In this document: in pieces, positions 48,567-60,160 of the stretch
Layout of the letters: every line of letters begins with the position of its first letter
How positions within the stretch are numbered: position 1 is the first letter of the stretch
DNA from: Poronia punctata
Taxonomy: Eukaryota; Ascomycota; Sordariomycetes; Xylariales; Xylariaceae
DNA: 64,000 nt
Assembly: GCA_022579005.1 (NCBI GenBank)
Contig: MU401459.1
Coordinates: 62,001 to 126,000 of the forward strand
Direction: 5' to 3'
Position numbers and translations under genes: made by a program
The notes under the pieces: generated by a model
What the model was told of the DNA's origin: nothing
Databases searched by the model: none
Seen by the model: only the letters and a program-made list of their open reading frames with translations

Positions 48567-51500
48567 CATCTAGTTAATCATTGACTGTTCATGAGATTAG
48601 GAGGGATCCCATAGGCCGGGAATTTCACCGGGTCTCCAATACCGACCAGAAGCCTTCCTCAGCAATAGCCCGACGCCGCCCAGTTCTATCATTTTCCACT
48701 CCCGTCTCCGTCTCCATAGATCCAAATATTGACAATCGTCGGTCGCCATAGTTCCTGCTCCAACCGTGTCTGAAATTCAACGTCGACCAGTAGGTTTGTT
48801 CTCACACAATGATCAAGTACGGGCCACACACGGCTCATCTCCAAGTCGGCGAAACTACCCGCAAAGGCTATTGGAGGGAAAAATCAAATGCCAAAATCCC
48901 GTCGCATTGTGCATTTCTTGCTGCAATTCCCAAAGTCGGGTCAACAACGACATGACAGGGCTCAAGAGCCTCGACCGTAAGTAATGCCGGGTTCATGTGT
49001 GATTCGTCGGTTGATTTAACTTCTTTGGACAAATAGCCGCAACTGTGGTGCATTCGCTTAATATCAAGCATGTCATAGCACGCCAATCGGTTTTCACTTA
49101 TGGCCTCTCCAATTGTCGCATCCGGGGGTCGGTGTCGGTCTTGCAATCACCGTTTGCTGGACCTTGGGCAAAGCTACAAGCCAGAATTCCTGGTGGTGCT
49201 CCCTTGGAAGAAAAAGAAGACAGGAAGCCCACCACGTTGGGCTTCCTAGTCAATATACCTTTCCCTGACTAGGTTTGGTTGCACCGGTTAATGGTAGAGA
49301 CAGATAAACGGCTACGGCTCGTTACCTCCAGCATGGAAAAAATGCTGTTTCAATGCGAAGAGGGGCAGATTCTCCCCCCTTTACCTTTCTCTGCCTATCT
49401 TCATTCGCTTCCTCTCTTATCTTTTAAGCTCGGCATGGTTCAGTTATCCTTGCGGATGCGACGTTGATTGATATATGGTAAGTGTTCCTCGACTGACGTG
49501 ATAGGTAACTTGAATAATGTACGTATGTAAGTAATCTGTAGATCTTGCTTGTCTACTCGTAGTATAATGGAAGCCCGTTTTTCGGAATCTTGCGCGCCGT
49601 TGATAATGGTTAGAGACCGTTGGGGCCAGAACGATTCCGCACTCCACCTGGAACAAAAGTCCGGAATCAGAATGCCCCGTCATTATGGCTCGCCTTCCTC
49701 ACCTAGCGACGATATTGGAAGTCGGACCTGGCAAAAGGTCCCGGCAGGATTGGATACTACCATGGCTTCAAGCGAGAGGATCCACCAGTGACACACTGGT
49801 CCGCATAGGTCTTGATTGTTCTGCAGGAATCGCAGACGCCAGAAACATCTTGGAAAAACCAGAACACACCAGGAGGCAAACCCTTCTTTAATTAAAAGTC
49901 GCTCCTAGATCATCGGATCGACAGGTGCAAGGCTAAAAGGGCGCTACGATCGGCACTTAGCTAGGGCCCCCCGTCGCTGCAATTCCGCTGATCGCTGATA
50001 TCAGTACTCGATGAAAATAGAACTGTCCTTCCACTCGTAGTAAAAGCAGTCGCGCGAAGGAAACGCCGTCGCTTCATGACCGACATTCTAAGTCGGCCAC
50101 TTCTCGCTCAGTCGGCGAAACTTGTTGTCGCAAAGCTGTGCAAGTCGCAGATCTATGTCGACTACCTTTTCAGCGGAGAAATGGTGGCCAATGACGGCAG
50201 TGAGTCGCCATGTAAAGAATTTCAAAGGCTTGAGCCACACCGGTGAAATGGCCCCTCAAATAGGAGCCAAGCCTCTAGGTACTGGACCCAGTCACCCAGT
50301 TTCGCTACATGTAGGTATTGGTCACCTTTGTACAGTAAGCACAGTGTTAATCATATCCGCACGTCCCTACCGCCTCGTGCGAGTGGAACCGGCTCAGAAC
50401 CGGCTCTCCCCATTCAAGACTTTTTCCAAGGCCTCATCTCGCCGATCTTATTATACCAGACCAGTGGGCGGCTGATTACCTATGACAGCACAACCTGCCA
50501 ACTTATCTTGTATGCCGTCCGTTTCCAGAAGTTGCATCTGTCGTCCAAGAACTGTCCAAGAGCCGAGTTCTTTACTTGTGACTGGGTGTTAGAGACAACA
50601 ACCATATAATTATGGTGCGAGTCGACGAGCTGTGACCGCAATCGAACCGTGGCGCGGTCTGTAGGAAAACTAGTACTGAGACGTGGTTGCGTTGTGGTGC
50701 CGAATGCAGAGTTTACGAGTAGGTGATATTGCATGCATACAAGCCACAACACGACTGTTAAAGTGAACGGCGATAAGACTCGGCCTACACACCTACTCGT
50801 AGAACAAGCTTACGCACATATGGCACAGCTGCGTCGCGAGATCTGTGATATGAATATATACAGCATACGTACCATCTTGCGGTCTCAGCCTCAAACTTGC
50901 GTTCAACCGAACGTACTAAGACATTGCAAAGCATCTCGTGCAGACGCGACCGAAGTGTTCTTGGTTGAGATCTTAAACGTCTCGTTTTACCTCCGATTTA
51001 GGAGGCCGCTCGCTTGGCTACATGCTTGGTGCGTGTGCCTGACCTCCTTGTACATACGTACTCGAACAACCATTCGCGGGGAAAGCACGACAGCAAGAAA
51101 ATATAGTGGTGCTTGATAGAGGAAGTTACTCTAACGCGTAATGATATTCGTGGACTGATTCTCTTTACTCGTAAAAGTACTCTAAACAGAAGTTGCAAAT
51201 GCGTCAGTCCTTCTTTACTGTATCGACTGTATTGTGCCAAGGATAGCACGACTCCACTGGCCAGCCCTTCCAAGCCATTTCCATCCTCCGAAATCCTATG
51301 TGTACCTAAGGTCGTATACCGTCATTCATACTTATCACGTACAACATAGCTTATCGAGCAGCTTATCAAAACGAGCAAGTCTACAGGCCTTCGGCTTAAC
51401 GGCCCAGTGTTGGTAAGGAGAGCAAAAGTGTGTATTAAGTCAAGTCTTTGCTATCGAACTGGTCAGAACTTTCTAATGCCAGCGAACTTCTCGTTGTTAC

Positions 51501-52271
51501 CCTCCCCTACGGAAGAACAGGGTAGAACTGCAGGATTAATATCCAAACCCCTTTCGCCTTTATCTCGAGAGCCGGCCCGCTGAAATATGCGGCTGTTGTT
51601 TGGTGTCGTTGACTGCCGATCGTCCCTCTGCCCTCAGCCAATTAGGCATTCGTACCCCTGACTTGGACATTTACCGATCCAGATAAGTCCAAGATCCCTG
51701 GTTCTGTTGTATTGCATAATACACTACCAACGTGCGGTATGGCACATTTGATTGCAAGCCATTATATCCCATCTTGGTCATTCTACCGTCAGTAGTGTAC
51801 TCGTACGTGTAGATCAACTTGGGCCACTTTCCAGCTGCCCAGTGCTTGACCAACTGTGCCCAGCTTGCACCAACCTTCAGTGATAAACGCGTGGGCAGAT
51901 TACATCAATGGCAGAACCGGCGTACCTGGCAGATCTCAGTATTGCCGTGGAGATGAGAAACTGAGGAAACCACGGGCAGAAAACCGCAGAGCAACTGCCG
52001 ATCAACACCTGCACCCACATAGTACTTGCTTTCTGTGGACCGTGCCTTCTTGATATAAGGAGGTGGGTGTCCCTCTGTCCGCACTCATGGTCCGAAGATC
52101 TTGTTCTTCTTCTTGTCCCTTGTGCAAACCTCATCTTCGTATACTCGCCTTTCGTTTCTCGAAGCCTCTTTGCGTCGCCTGGTCGTCTCTGTCTTGTCTC
52201 CATTCACTTCGGACCTAGAAAAATAAAGGATAAAAAAAACCATAGAAGAAAATCAACTCTACACATACACA
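48567..52271. other. 3.7-kb gene-poor region
   Basis: Composition is normal, but no open frame exceeds 130 codons and none shows a domain. Five copies of the octamer TACTCGTA or its complement occur here (49,554, 50,714, 50,794, 51,166 and 51,798). A CT-rich tract at 52,095-52,210 probably belongs to the promoter of the small secreted protein gene. I cannot exclude a non-coding RNA or a decayed gene. Confidence 0.5.
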
Positions 52272-52490
52272 ATGGCCAACTTCTTCGCTGCTCTGTTGGC
52301 TGCTGCCGCCGTCTTCCAGGTCGGATCTGCTGCTCCTGCTGCCCCTTACTATCCGTACCCGCCAACCAACATCACTACCCACCTACACGTGGCCAGGGAC
52401 TATAACCACACGGTCCACACCTACCTCCCCACGAAGACTTATCAGAAACGCGAGATCCGAACATTCCCCATTTCTCTCCAGCGCCCTTAA
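52272..52490 (+). CDS. Very small secreted protein candidate
   Basis: This single-exon frame of 72 residues starts at an ATG in a good fungal context (CACAATGGCC) after a CT-rich leader. Residues 1-20 form a classic signal peptide with a hydrophobic Ala/Leu core and a probable cut after VGSA. The mature part is Pro/Tyr/Thr-rich and has no cysteine. It carries an Asn-Ile-Thr glycosylation sequon near residue 35 and an Asn-His-Thr near residue 45. A KR pair follows near residues 59-60 (YQKREIRTF), which a Kex2-type protease could cut to release a short C-terminal peptide. I recognise no family. It could be a secreted peptide precursor or effector-like protein, but expression is unproven. Confidence 0.5.
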   Translation: MANFFAALLAAAAVFQVGSAAPAAPYYPYPPTNITTHLHVARDYNHTVHTYLPTKTYQKREIRTFPISLQRP

Positions 52491-55400
52491 GTGACATAAT
52501 CGTCTCGATATCAAAGCGCAATAATGGATACGCATATAACAAAACACGCCACTGTATATACAACACCGCACCAGACCTTTATTTTTTGTCGATAGAGCCA
52601 TGCGCGGTCTCGGGCATATCGACGCGTATGCCCCAAGCTGTTACGTGGCCCTAGAGCTGGGAAATCACATAATGGAGCCCTCTTGGCATCCACCATGGCA
52701 CATGGCTTGACTAGGACGGCATACAATCATCGACCAAGTCAGCCTTTACCCTTCACTTCCATTTTTCATGTTGATATCTTCGATATATATCCCCTTCTTG
52801 CACGGTATCGGTTTACATCCGCGGCGGATGTCTTACAAGTTTAAATATGTTTTGGCCCTTTACGAGGAGGATATTTTCGACTTGGGATACGTCATGGACA
52901 CTGGGCTTTGATCAGTGTCATATTGCGTCGGCGCCACCAGGGAATGCAAATTTGCATAGACGAGTTGGCAAAAGGGTACTAGGTCGCAAGCCCGACTTCT
53001 GCCTTATGTAACTGCTCACCGTCTGAGCAGGGTCATGAAAAGACTCAAAAGTTATTTATGATGTGTTCCAAGTCAACACCACTATCATTCACGTACGAAT
53101 ACCAACTTCACTTCAGATTTGTCCCTTTATCCTTTTAATGTCTTCGATACCCATCTGCCGTCTATAGGATTGCCATCTTTATGATGTTATGTTTAGTAGA
53201 TTCATTCAATTATACCCCAATGCCAATGTTGTTTATGACTGTTGACATAAATTCAATATTATCGGTTGCGATCATGTGACTCTAAACTACTGCCGTGGAT
53301 GTCTTATTCATGTATCACAAATATATCCTCTTGTACTATAAGTATTTCAAGCCTTGTAATACTGCTTTAAGGATCGAGAGACTCCCTAATCCATCGCTTT
53401 TGAACTTCACTATTGGGAATATACCTCTAGATAAGAGGTACTTACTTGGAAATGCAACCCATTTTTGCCAAATCTCACAATGCTGCGGGAAATCTCGGAT
53501 CGGCAAGTGCTTACTTACACCATAAATTCACCGAGTGTATAACCGTGGGGTGCAGGTAGGTAATCTGTCTTGCGATCTCCCTCTTCGCCTTGTGTCAATC
53601 AATCAATCAATCAAACAATCGAGGATGCTTATCTAGTGAAACAGCAAGATCTGACTCTTTACGTATTAGGTTGGCTTGAAGGATCTCTCCCACTGTGTAC
53701 GAGTAGGTAGGTGAAGATCGGTATTGTTGTTTATTACCTGATTAGTAAAGTTGACCGAGCAAGGAAAAACGCCACAATATGCAGGCAGTGCCTGCAGGTT
53801 ACGTACTGAGTACAACGTAGAGAGCTGAAGGGAAGGGTGGATGTAGGGGTGTTCTTTTTGTGTAGATGATGATTTGGTAATAATAATTATAAGTAGGGGG
53901 ATTTTTCTTGTAAGAGGTTAGATAGGTAAATGTTTAAGGTTGGTATAATAAAAAGCTTATAGTTAACTTGTTTAAACCTCTTACTAATTAATTAAGTATA
54001 GTATATATATAATATAGGTATACTAATATTAGTTATTAAAATAAAAATGTAATATATTTATTATAGTTTCTTGTTATTAGTAACTTAAGTATATACTTAA
54101 GTATAAAATAATAAAATAAGCATTATTTTAATATAATAACTATAAAGTAGGTAATTTATCTTTAAAGGTTAAAGTTAATATAGAAATAAACAACTAAAGC
54201 GCATAATTATTTTAGCTGGTTTAAATTTTTATAAAATGCTTTTTATTTTATTATACTTACTTATACTTTGCAAACAACCTTAGAAAAAGCTAATTAAATA
54301 TTAAGTTAAAAGCTGCCAATTTTTTTTTTTACACTTTAAACAGCAGATCTAAGTATTAATATGCAAGTATTAGATTGGCATAATTTGGCTTGTTAAGAAG
54401 TAGGGGCAGACTAACATAGATAGCAAAGTAGGTATATAATGTAATTTTCAACTCTGCTTACAGTGCTAAAAACTACCTCTCCAGTCATAGCACGACTCTT
54501 ATAATTTTCTTGTAGAAACAGAATTGCTCCAAGATTTGCATAATACAATGTCATAAACAAACGCAACTTGCAATATAAGAGAGAGTCATAGACCTAAAAA
54601 CATGTCTTCCTCCCCTCCTACTAAGAGCAAGAAGAGCTAACAAAGTGTTTGTTTTGTTAGTGAACTCAGTTGCTCGAAATAAAGGCACTTGACCGGACAG
54701 TGAATCAGAATATGAACTTGGAGGGTGTTATTTAAAGGAACAGGTCTGACTTTGGAGGAGGACCCTCTGAGAGCTAATTCCATGGCGAATTTGTGGTGTA
54801 TATACAAGTATATATGGCCGTGGCTTACACCGAGTGTCACGACTAAACCACGAGAAATATCTACCTACAGTACATAATCACGGTCACCGCCCCAACCATT
54901 TTTCCAGCACGCGACTTGCTGACACGCCCGGTCAACATCCTGATAACTCGCGTTATCACTGAGTAGAAGACAACTTACTGAAATAAGAAAGATACAATTT
55001 CAGCGTACATTTCGTCTGCCTTTGTTACAGTCTACACTGCCGGGGGTTCTGTAATAACTTATTGTTATTGCACAAGGAGAGAAGGTTTCTCTGAGAAGCA
55101 GAGGTCTCCTGTACATATCTACTTATATAGGCGTATCGGTGTAGACCTGGCCTGTACACGTAGGCGCCGGTGCCGCTCTATACACGTTTCTAGGCTTGCC
55201 GTAACCGGAACCGTGACAGTCTTACAGCGGAGTGTCAGTAAGGTACCTACCTACTTTCCTGGGGACTGGCAACTGGCAACTGGCATGAGAATATTGAAAA
55301 GCGTTTGGCGATATGCTATATTCTCTCGATCTTATTTGAGGATTCACTGGGTTTCGGGGAGGTGGATTGGATGATCTCTTGTTTGGGAAGTTATCTTATG

Positions 55401-57585
55401 GCTGGACCTGTGTCGGCAGGTACAGGTATCAGCAGTGTTTCAGGAAATGTTGTTGTTAGGGGCTCGGATTCACACAATATAGGAAAGAACGCCTCTGCTC
55501 GCTGTATTCGTAACAGAGGGTTGTTTTACCTACATAATGGTATGACTAAGAGAAACACTGCAAACCTTTGTGTGTCTGAGTAAACAAGATCATTCTAGGA
55601 GTTCAACGGGGTGTTAGGTAATCATATTGCATTGTCCGACAATGTCCTACGTGCTTTACTAGTAATCACGGGCCAGCACACGTGATCTATCAGGCCGGTG
55701 GTTTCTTTTAGTGACCACCCAGCATGGATATAAGACTGGTATTCTCTGTATTTACCACAAAACCATCTGTCCAAACACGCGTAAAATGAAATAACGGTTA
55801 AGGGACGTGGCCTAGGTGATATCTGATCTACCTAACCTGTGGTACAAGCTTGACGCATAAATAATTCAAACTCCTCGGGAGAAGCCTTGGCGGACTCTGC
55901 CCAATATATTATTATTACTTGGAAATTTAGAGTATGTCCTTATTCCTGATGAACTCTGCCTCTATATACGCATAGCTGCACAGTATCCCCATCTATAAAG
56001 ACCCATAAATTTTTGGTACCATATTTCAAGCTCTAATATTTATATATATAAAGGCTGAATAAGGGCTTGATTATATTGGCATAGATTGATTGTTTTCACA
56101 CCTTCACCCATCTATTCTCTTACTCAACGTCGTACCTAAGGCATATATCTTGTAGATGCCACGAATACCTCAACTACCTAAATGCAAGCTTCGGACTTAA
56201 ATACTTGCTCTTGCTAATAGGTATGAGGTTATTGGTCATTGCTAGGCACGTGAGGTAGGTACCTTAGGTACCTGGCCTACGCAACATTTCCAGACTTCAC
56301 GTCAGCCATGTTGTCGTCTTGCAGTTGTAGTTCATCGTTTTACTAGGCTCGGTTCAACCTTCCTTGCGTATTTTTATTTCCCAAGGTGCCTATGTGTTAT
56401 TGTATGCTTCTAGTACTCAGCTCATAAATATGATAATCGGATTCACGGGAGGCAAAGGGCCTGGTTGAAGTGGAAGCTGCATCCAGCCAAGGGCAGCATA
56501 GAGGTAACCAGCACCTTCCGCGGTAATATCGCGTCGTTCATAGATGGTCCCCCAACTGGCGGGTTCTGACATATTACATGTACTAGATTATTCAATACCT
56601 AGGCTCTTCTACCCTGCTTTTCGGGGCCTGATCCCATATGGTACCTGACCTACAGCGCCCACTATATGGCCTATGGATGTACCTATTGTATATGTCCCTT
56701 AAAACCACAACTACATGCAGGTACCGATGCCTCTTGAAAGCGCTACTAGATAAGTGTATGGAAGTTTGTAGCCAGGTGGTGCATCATTATCTCTAATTTT
56801 CAGAGAATCAGGTACCTGGGTACCTGGATACCTGGATACATGCTGAGCCTAACTTTCCCTACCTTCCTTGAATCAGGCCACAAACCAAACGCTTTCCATT
56901 GACCATAATCATTTATTCCCACTCTCTTAGTACATCTATAGATGCTTGTTCCCTCCGTCAGAGTTCAACGGTTGAATCAATCAAGCTGACGAGGCAACCC
57001 AGGTTATCGGCCTTGCGGCTTGTCGGACTTCCGGTTTGCTAGGTAAGGTATAAGGGTTGGGCCTTGCTGCATCTATTTGTTAGCTTCACCCATGACAGCG
57101 ATTAGGTTCATACTGACATTGTACGAGTACTTATTTAGCTTTGGAGAGTTTGTGCTGGCCTTTACCGCTGCACCTTTCCTCAAACCGCCGCCCCAATCTT
57201 TCACCACCTCTCGCAGCTACTACGCTGACACTGGACCCCCGACGCCGACGAGGTTCTATCCGTCGAAAAATAATACCATACCGGTAGTATATCAATAATT
57301 TCCAAGACCACTGCAATAAATTCAAGGCCCGGGCAATCTGTGACATCCACTGAAGTTGCAGTCTAACTACCCAAGTCGGTTTTACCACCCTAGTGTCAAG
57401 GTAAGCGCAGACGTACGACTAAATGCTCTACGTTTTTATCCTCGAATGTCCCATGGTAGTATTTTAACGACGTGCGAAGCAGAAGCACACATAGAACCTA
57501 GTAAGAACAAGTGATATCTCAGCTCCATACTTGACACCAGTATATCGGCACTACAGCGGGGGATATCTACCCACCTGTTACCATC
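52491..57585. other. 5.1-kb gene-free region containing a small AT-rich patch
   Basis: No recognisable gene is present on either strand. (AATC)n occurs near 53,596-53,622. Words built from GGTACCT and TACCTAGG are frequent at 55,240-55,260, 56,250-56,280 and 56,808-56,840. The octamer TACGAGTA occurs at 53,698 and 57,122. The AT-rich patch at 53.88-54.36 kb is listed separately. Confidence 0.5.
53880..54360. repeat. Small RIP-like AT-rich patch
   Basis: About 480 bases have the same composition as the large AT-rich blocks and are flanked by ordinary DNA on both sides. The size suggests a solo repeat or remnant of a small element. I found no clear terminal repeats or target duplication. Confidence 0.6.
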
Positions 57586-58412
57586 ATGAATTTCCCGCCT
57601 GCTGGAGAGCCGTCGCAGGGCAACGGATTTGGATTTCCATCTCGGGCTAAACGTCCCTTTGACGGGGATGGCGAGGACGGCAAAAGGCCTCCTCCGCGTC
57701 AGTTTGAACCAGTGCCGATACGATGCGACGTATGCTTTGCCTTGATACAGCCGCCTGCATACATGGGCCACGGATGGAGCTGCGAACACAAACATTGTCC
57801 CGAATGTATCGGGGCTAATGTACGCATCGCACTGGAGTCCAATCCCTTCTCGCCGGCAAGGTGTTGCTCTGTTTTGGCAATGGATGTCATTTCGAAAGCC
57901 AACTGCCTTAGCCCGGAAGAATACAAAAGATACGCGGACCGCATTGAAGAGCTGACGCGCCCAGAACCGGCCCTCTACTGCTGGGGTCCCAACTGCAACC
58001 AGTACATTCCGGTGACGAAACGCAGAAAAATCGTCGGCGAATGCTCTTGTGGGCTTAGAACGTGCAAGAGGTGTGAGAAGAAGGCTCACTGGGGCGGTTG
58101 CGACGCCAACGCTCTTGCAGAGGCGCAGGACGAAGAGAAGAAGCTGATGAAGTTGGGTTCCTCTAAGAATTGGAAACGTTGCCCCAACTGCAGACAAATG
58201 GTCCAAAAGGCTGGCGGCTGTAACCATGTGGTGTAAGTCGGAGTGATGACGATAGGTATCCCCCACTTACCTACCTAGTACCTACCCCCTCCCTATCCTG
58301 ATGAATTGCGTTGACAAGTGTGACTTTGATTTATAGATGCCGATGCACGCAACAATTCTGCTTTGGCTGTGGTGCCGCCTGGTCCAACGCACATCTATGC
58401 ACACGCACGTAA
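57586..58412 (+). CDS. Small RBR (RING-IBR-RING) E3 ubiquitin ligase-like protein
   Basis: RBR ligases take ubiquitin from an E2 onto a RING2 cysteine and then to substrate, usually in the cytosol or nucleus. Two exons, 57,586-58,232 and 58,337-58,412, with a GTAAGT donor and a TAG acceptor, give 240 residues. RING1 is IRCDVCFALI through SCEHKHCPECI and ARCC (about residues 46-91). The in-between-RING domain is YCWGPNCNQYI, ECSCGLRTCKRCEKKAHWGGC (about residues 131-173). RING2 is KRCPNCRQMVQKAGGCNHVV, completed by the second exon as CRCTQQFCFGCGAAW with a final His and Cys. Cys212 in GGCNH is the expected catalytic residue. The protein stops four residues after the last zinc ligand, which is unusually compact. 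The stop lies in CACGTAAAC, so a further alternative intron and C-terminal extension is possible but not supported. The N-terminal 40 residues are Pro/Gly/Arg-rich. Confidence 0.85.
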
Positions 58413-59495
58413 ACACGGATTGTTGTTGTTGTTGTTGTTCGGGGCACATGTTTTTAGCGGCTACCGGAGACGATGGGATTGGACTGGCTTATTTACGTCC
58501 ATCCGCCTTTCTGAAGCTGAGGCAATGGGGGTGGCGGATCTCCTGGATCACGCAAGATGTTGCATGAATAAGACGGGCGGCACAGAGGCGGTGCGCAATG
58601 TTAGCCAGCATACTATCTCAGCTTCTATGATTTTCGGTAATCGTTATTTCAGGTCGTGGTTATGGAGTTATGGATGCACACGAGTACATATGGACAGGAT
58701 GATACACCGAGCCCAGGAGGCTGTTTGAGGCTTTTACCGTCCCGAGCCACACCGGCTGGACTTTGCAAAGGAGCTTTTGATTGATTACGCGCGATGATTC
58801 CCTACGCACAATTGATAATAAAACCGCAATATAATGCAATTCTTTTATGGTCCCAAGTGCCTCCTGTATATTGCAGTGTCAAATAGGAGGCCGTTGCGCA
58901 TGTGCTTAACAGTGTTTGGTAACGACAACTTGCTACCTCGTTATTAAAGCCAGGCTCTTTTTGTAGGAAACTCGTGAGCATTTCTCGGTTTAATTTTCAT
59001 GGCCAGCTGTGTGGCCTTGGCTTGATATTATGAGTAGGTAGTTTCCCTTGCTATCTTCCCCTTGCAAAAGGTCAGGATCAAGGCCATATGCTTACGAGCT
59101 AGCTTTTGCATATAGGAGGCACCTACCTACTTGAAGCTTGATCGCTGGGCCCGTACTATGTTTGCATGCATGCATGTATGTATGTATACATGACGTTTAT
59201 GTCCGTCTTAGGAATACCTATCTTGTAGACAAAAGGGGGCCGAAAATATGTTGGGGATAGGTAGCATATATAAGGTACCTACCTTCAAACCATGGATGGG
59301 ATCAACGGCGTCGATTTCCCTGTCACGGAAAGAAAAAAAAGGAAGAAGACAAACTCCGGCTTGGTCTAGACATTATCCATCCATCTATCTTTTATGTACC
59401 AGAGTGGCGCTACCTCGGATAGGTCGTCTTGTGTGGTTTTTTTCCCCCCAGTTCGCCTTTAGGGGGCAGTGTCCTTCCCTCTAACCTAGTCTACT
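58413..59495. other. 1.1-kb intergenic region without a recognised gene
   Basis: A (TTG)n run lies near 58,422-58,438, (GCAT/GTAT)n near 59,163-59,190 and GGTACCT words near 59,272-59,286. The 121-codon frame at 58,363-58,728 overlaps the RBR second exon in another frame and has no domain. Confidence 0.5.
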
Positions 59496-60160
59496 TTATT
59501 CCCCGGTGTTGGGCTCCCAGCCTACCGGAGCTAATTCAGAACCTTCTGGTACGAAGCCCGGGGCAACTTTTAAGACATGACAGTCAGTCAGTCAGTCGGT
59601 TGATTCTCCCTCTCTCTCTTTTTTTTTTCTTTTGCGCATGGGAAAAAGAAGGAAAGAAAGAACTTACCAGTAGTGCCGACCAACGTCCAATCACCACAGC
59701 TGATTGCCTGTTGCCAATGGCCTCCGGGGATGACGACCTGCGGTCTCTGACCATCCAGCACGTCGGGGCCTAGATGGTGGACCTTGGTAGGGGTGCCGTT
59801 ATCCTCGGACGTATGCAGGATCATGGGCGCGCCTGCATACCAATGCCAGATCTCGACGGCGTCGACGCGGTGCCAGATGGAAGGAACGTCGGGTCCTTCG
59901 AGCAGGTAGTAGATGGCCGTGTTGATGGACCGGTTTCCCGGAGGTCCGAGGATGGGGTCTCGGAATGTCTCGGCGTAGTAGCCGCCCTCCGGATTCGGCT
60001 CGAGCGCAAGCTCCGTGATCACCTGTCCCGCCGTGTACGAGCCCGAGCCGAGATGGGCTCCCGGGTTCTTGTTGTCACATTTTGCTAGGGCTTGGAACGG
60101 TGCGAGGAGGGTGGCGAACCCGATGCAGGCTGTTAATCTTGATCGGAGAGACATCGTCAT
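59496..60160 (-). CDS. Secreted cupin of the DUF985 family
   Basis: DUF985 (Cupin_5) proteins are RmlC-like beta-barrels of unknown reaction, possibly sugar-nucleotide epimerase relatives. Two exons on the minus strand, 60,160-59,668 and 59,566-59,496, give 187 residues. The family start block is LALEPNPEGGYYAETFRD, followed by INTAIYYLLEG, WHRVDAVEIWHWYAGAP, VVIPGGHWQQA and WTLVGTTVAPGF. The last of these is completed only when the second exon is joined, and the protein ends with GWEPNTGE. Residues 1-26 form a clear signal peptide ending in QALA, so this copy is probably secreted, whereas most relatives are intracellular. The intron has a GTAAGT donor and contains CT-rich and (TGAC)n microsatellites. 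A second in-frame Met at position 3 is an alternative start. Confidence 0.85.

Noticed and set aside
48766..51416. Several 60-127-codon frames between the dehydrogenase and the small secreted protein
   Set aside because: None has a domain, a signal peptide, conserved-looking splice sites or codon bias that sets it apart from random frames.
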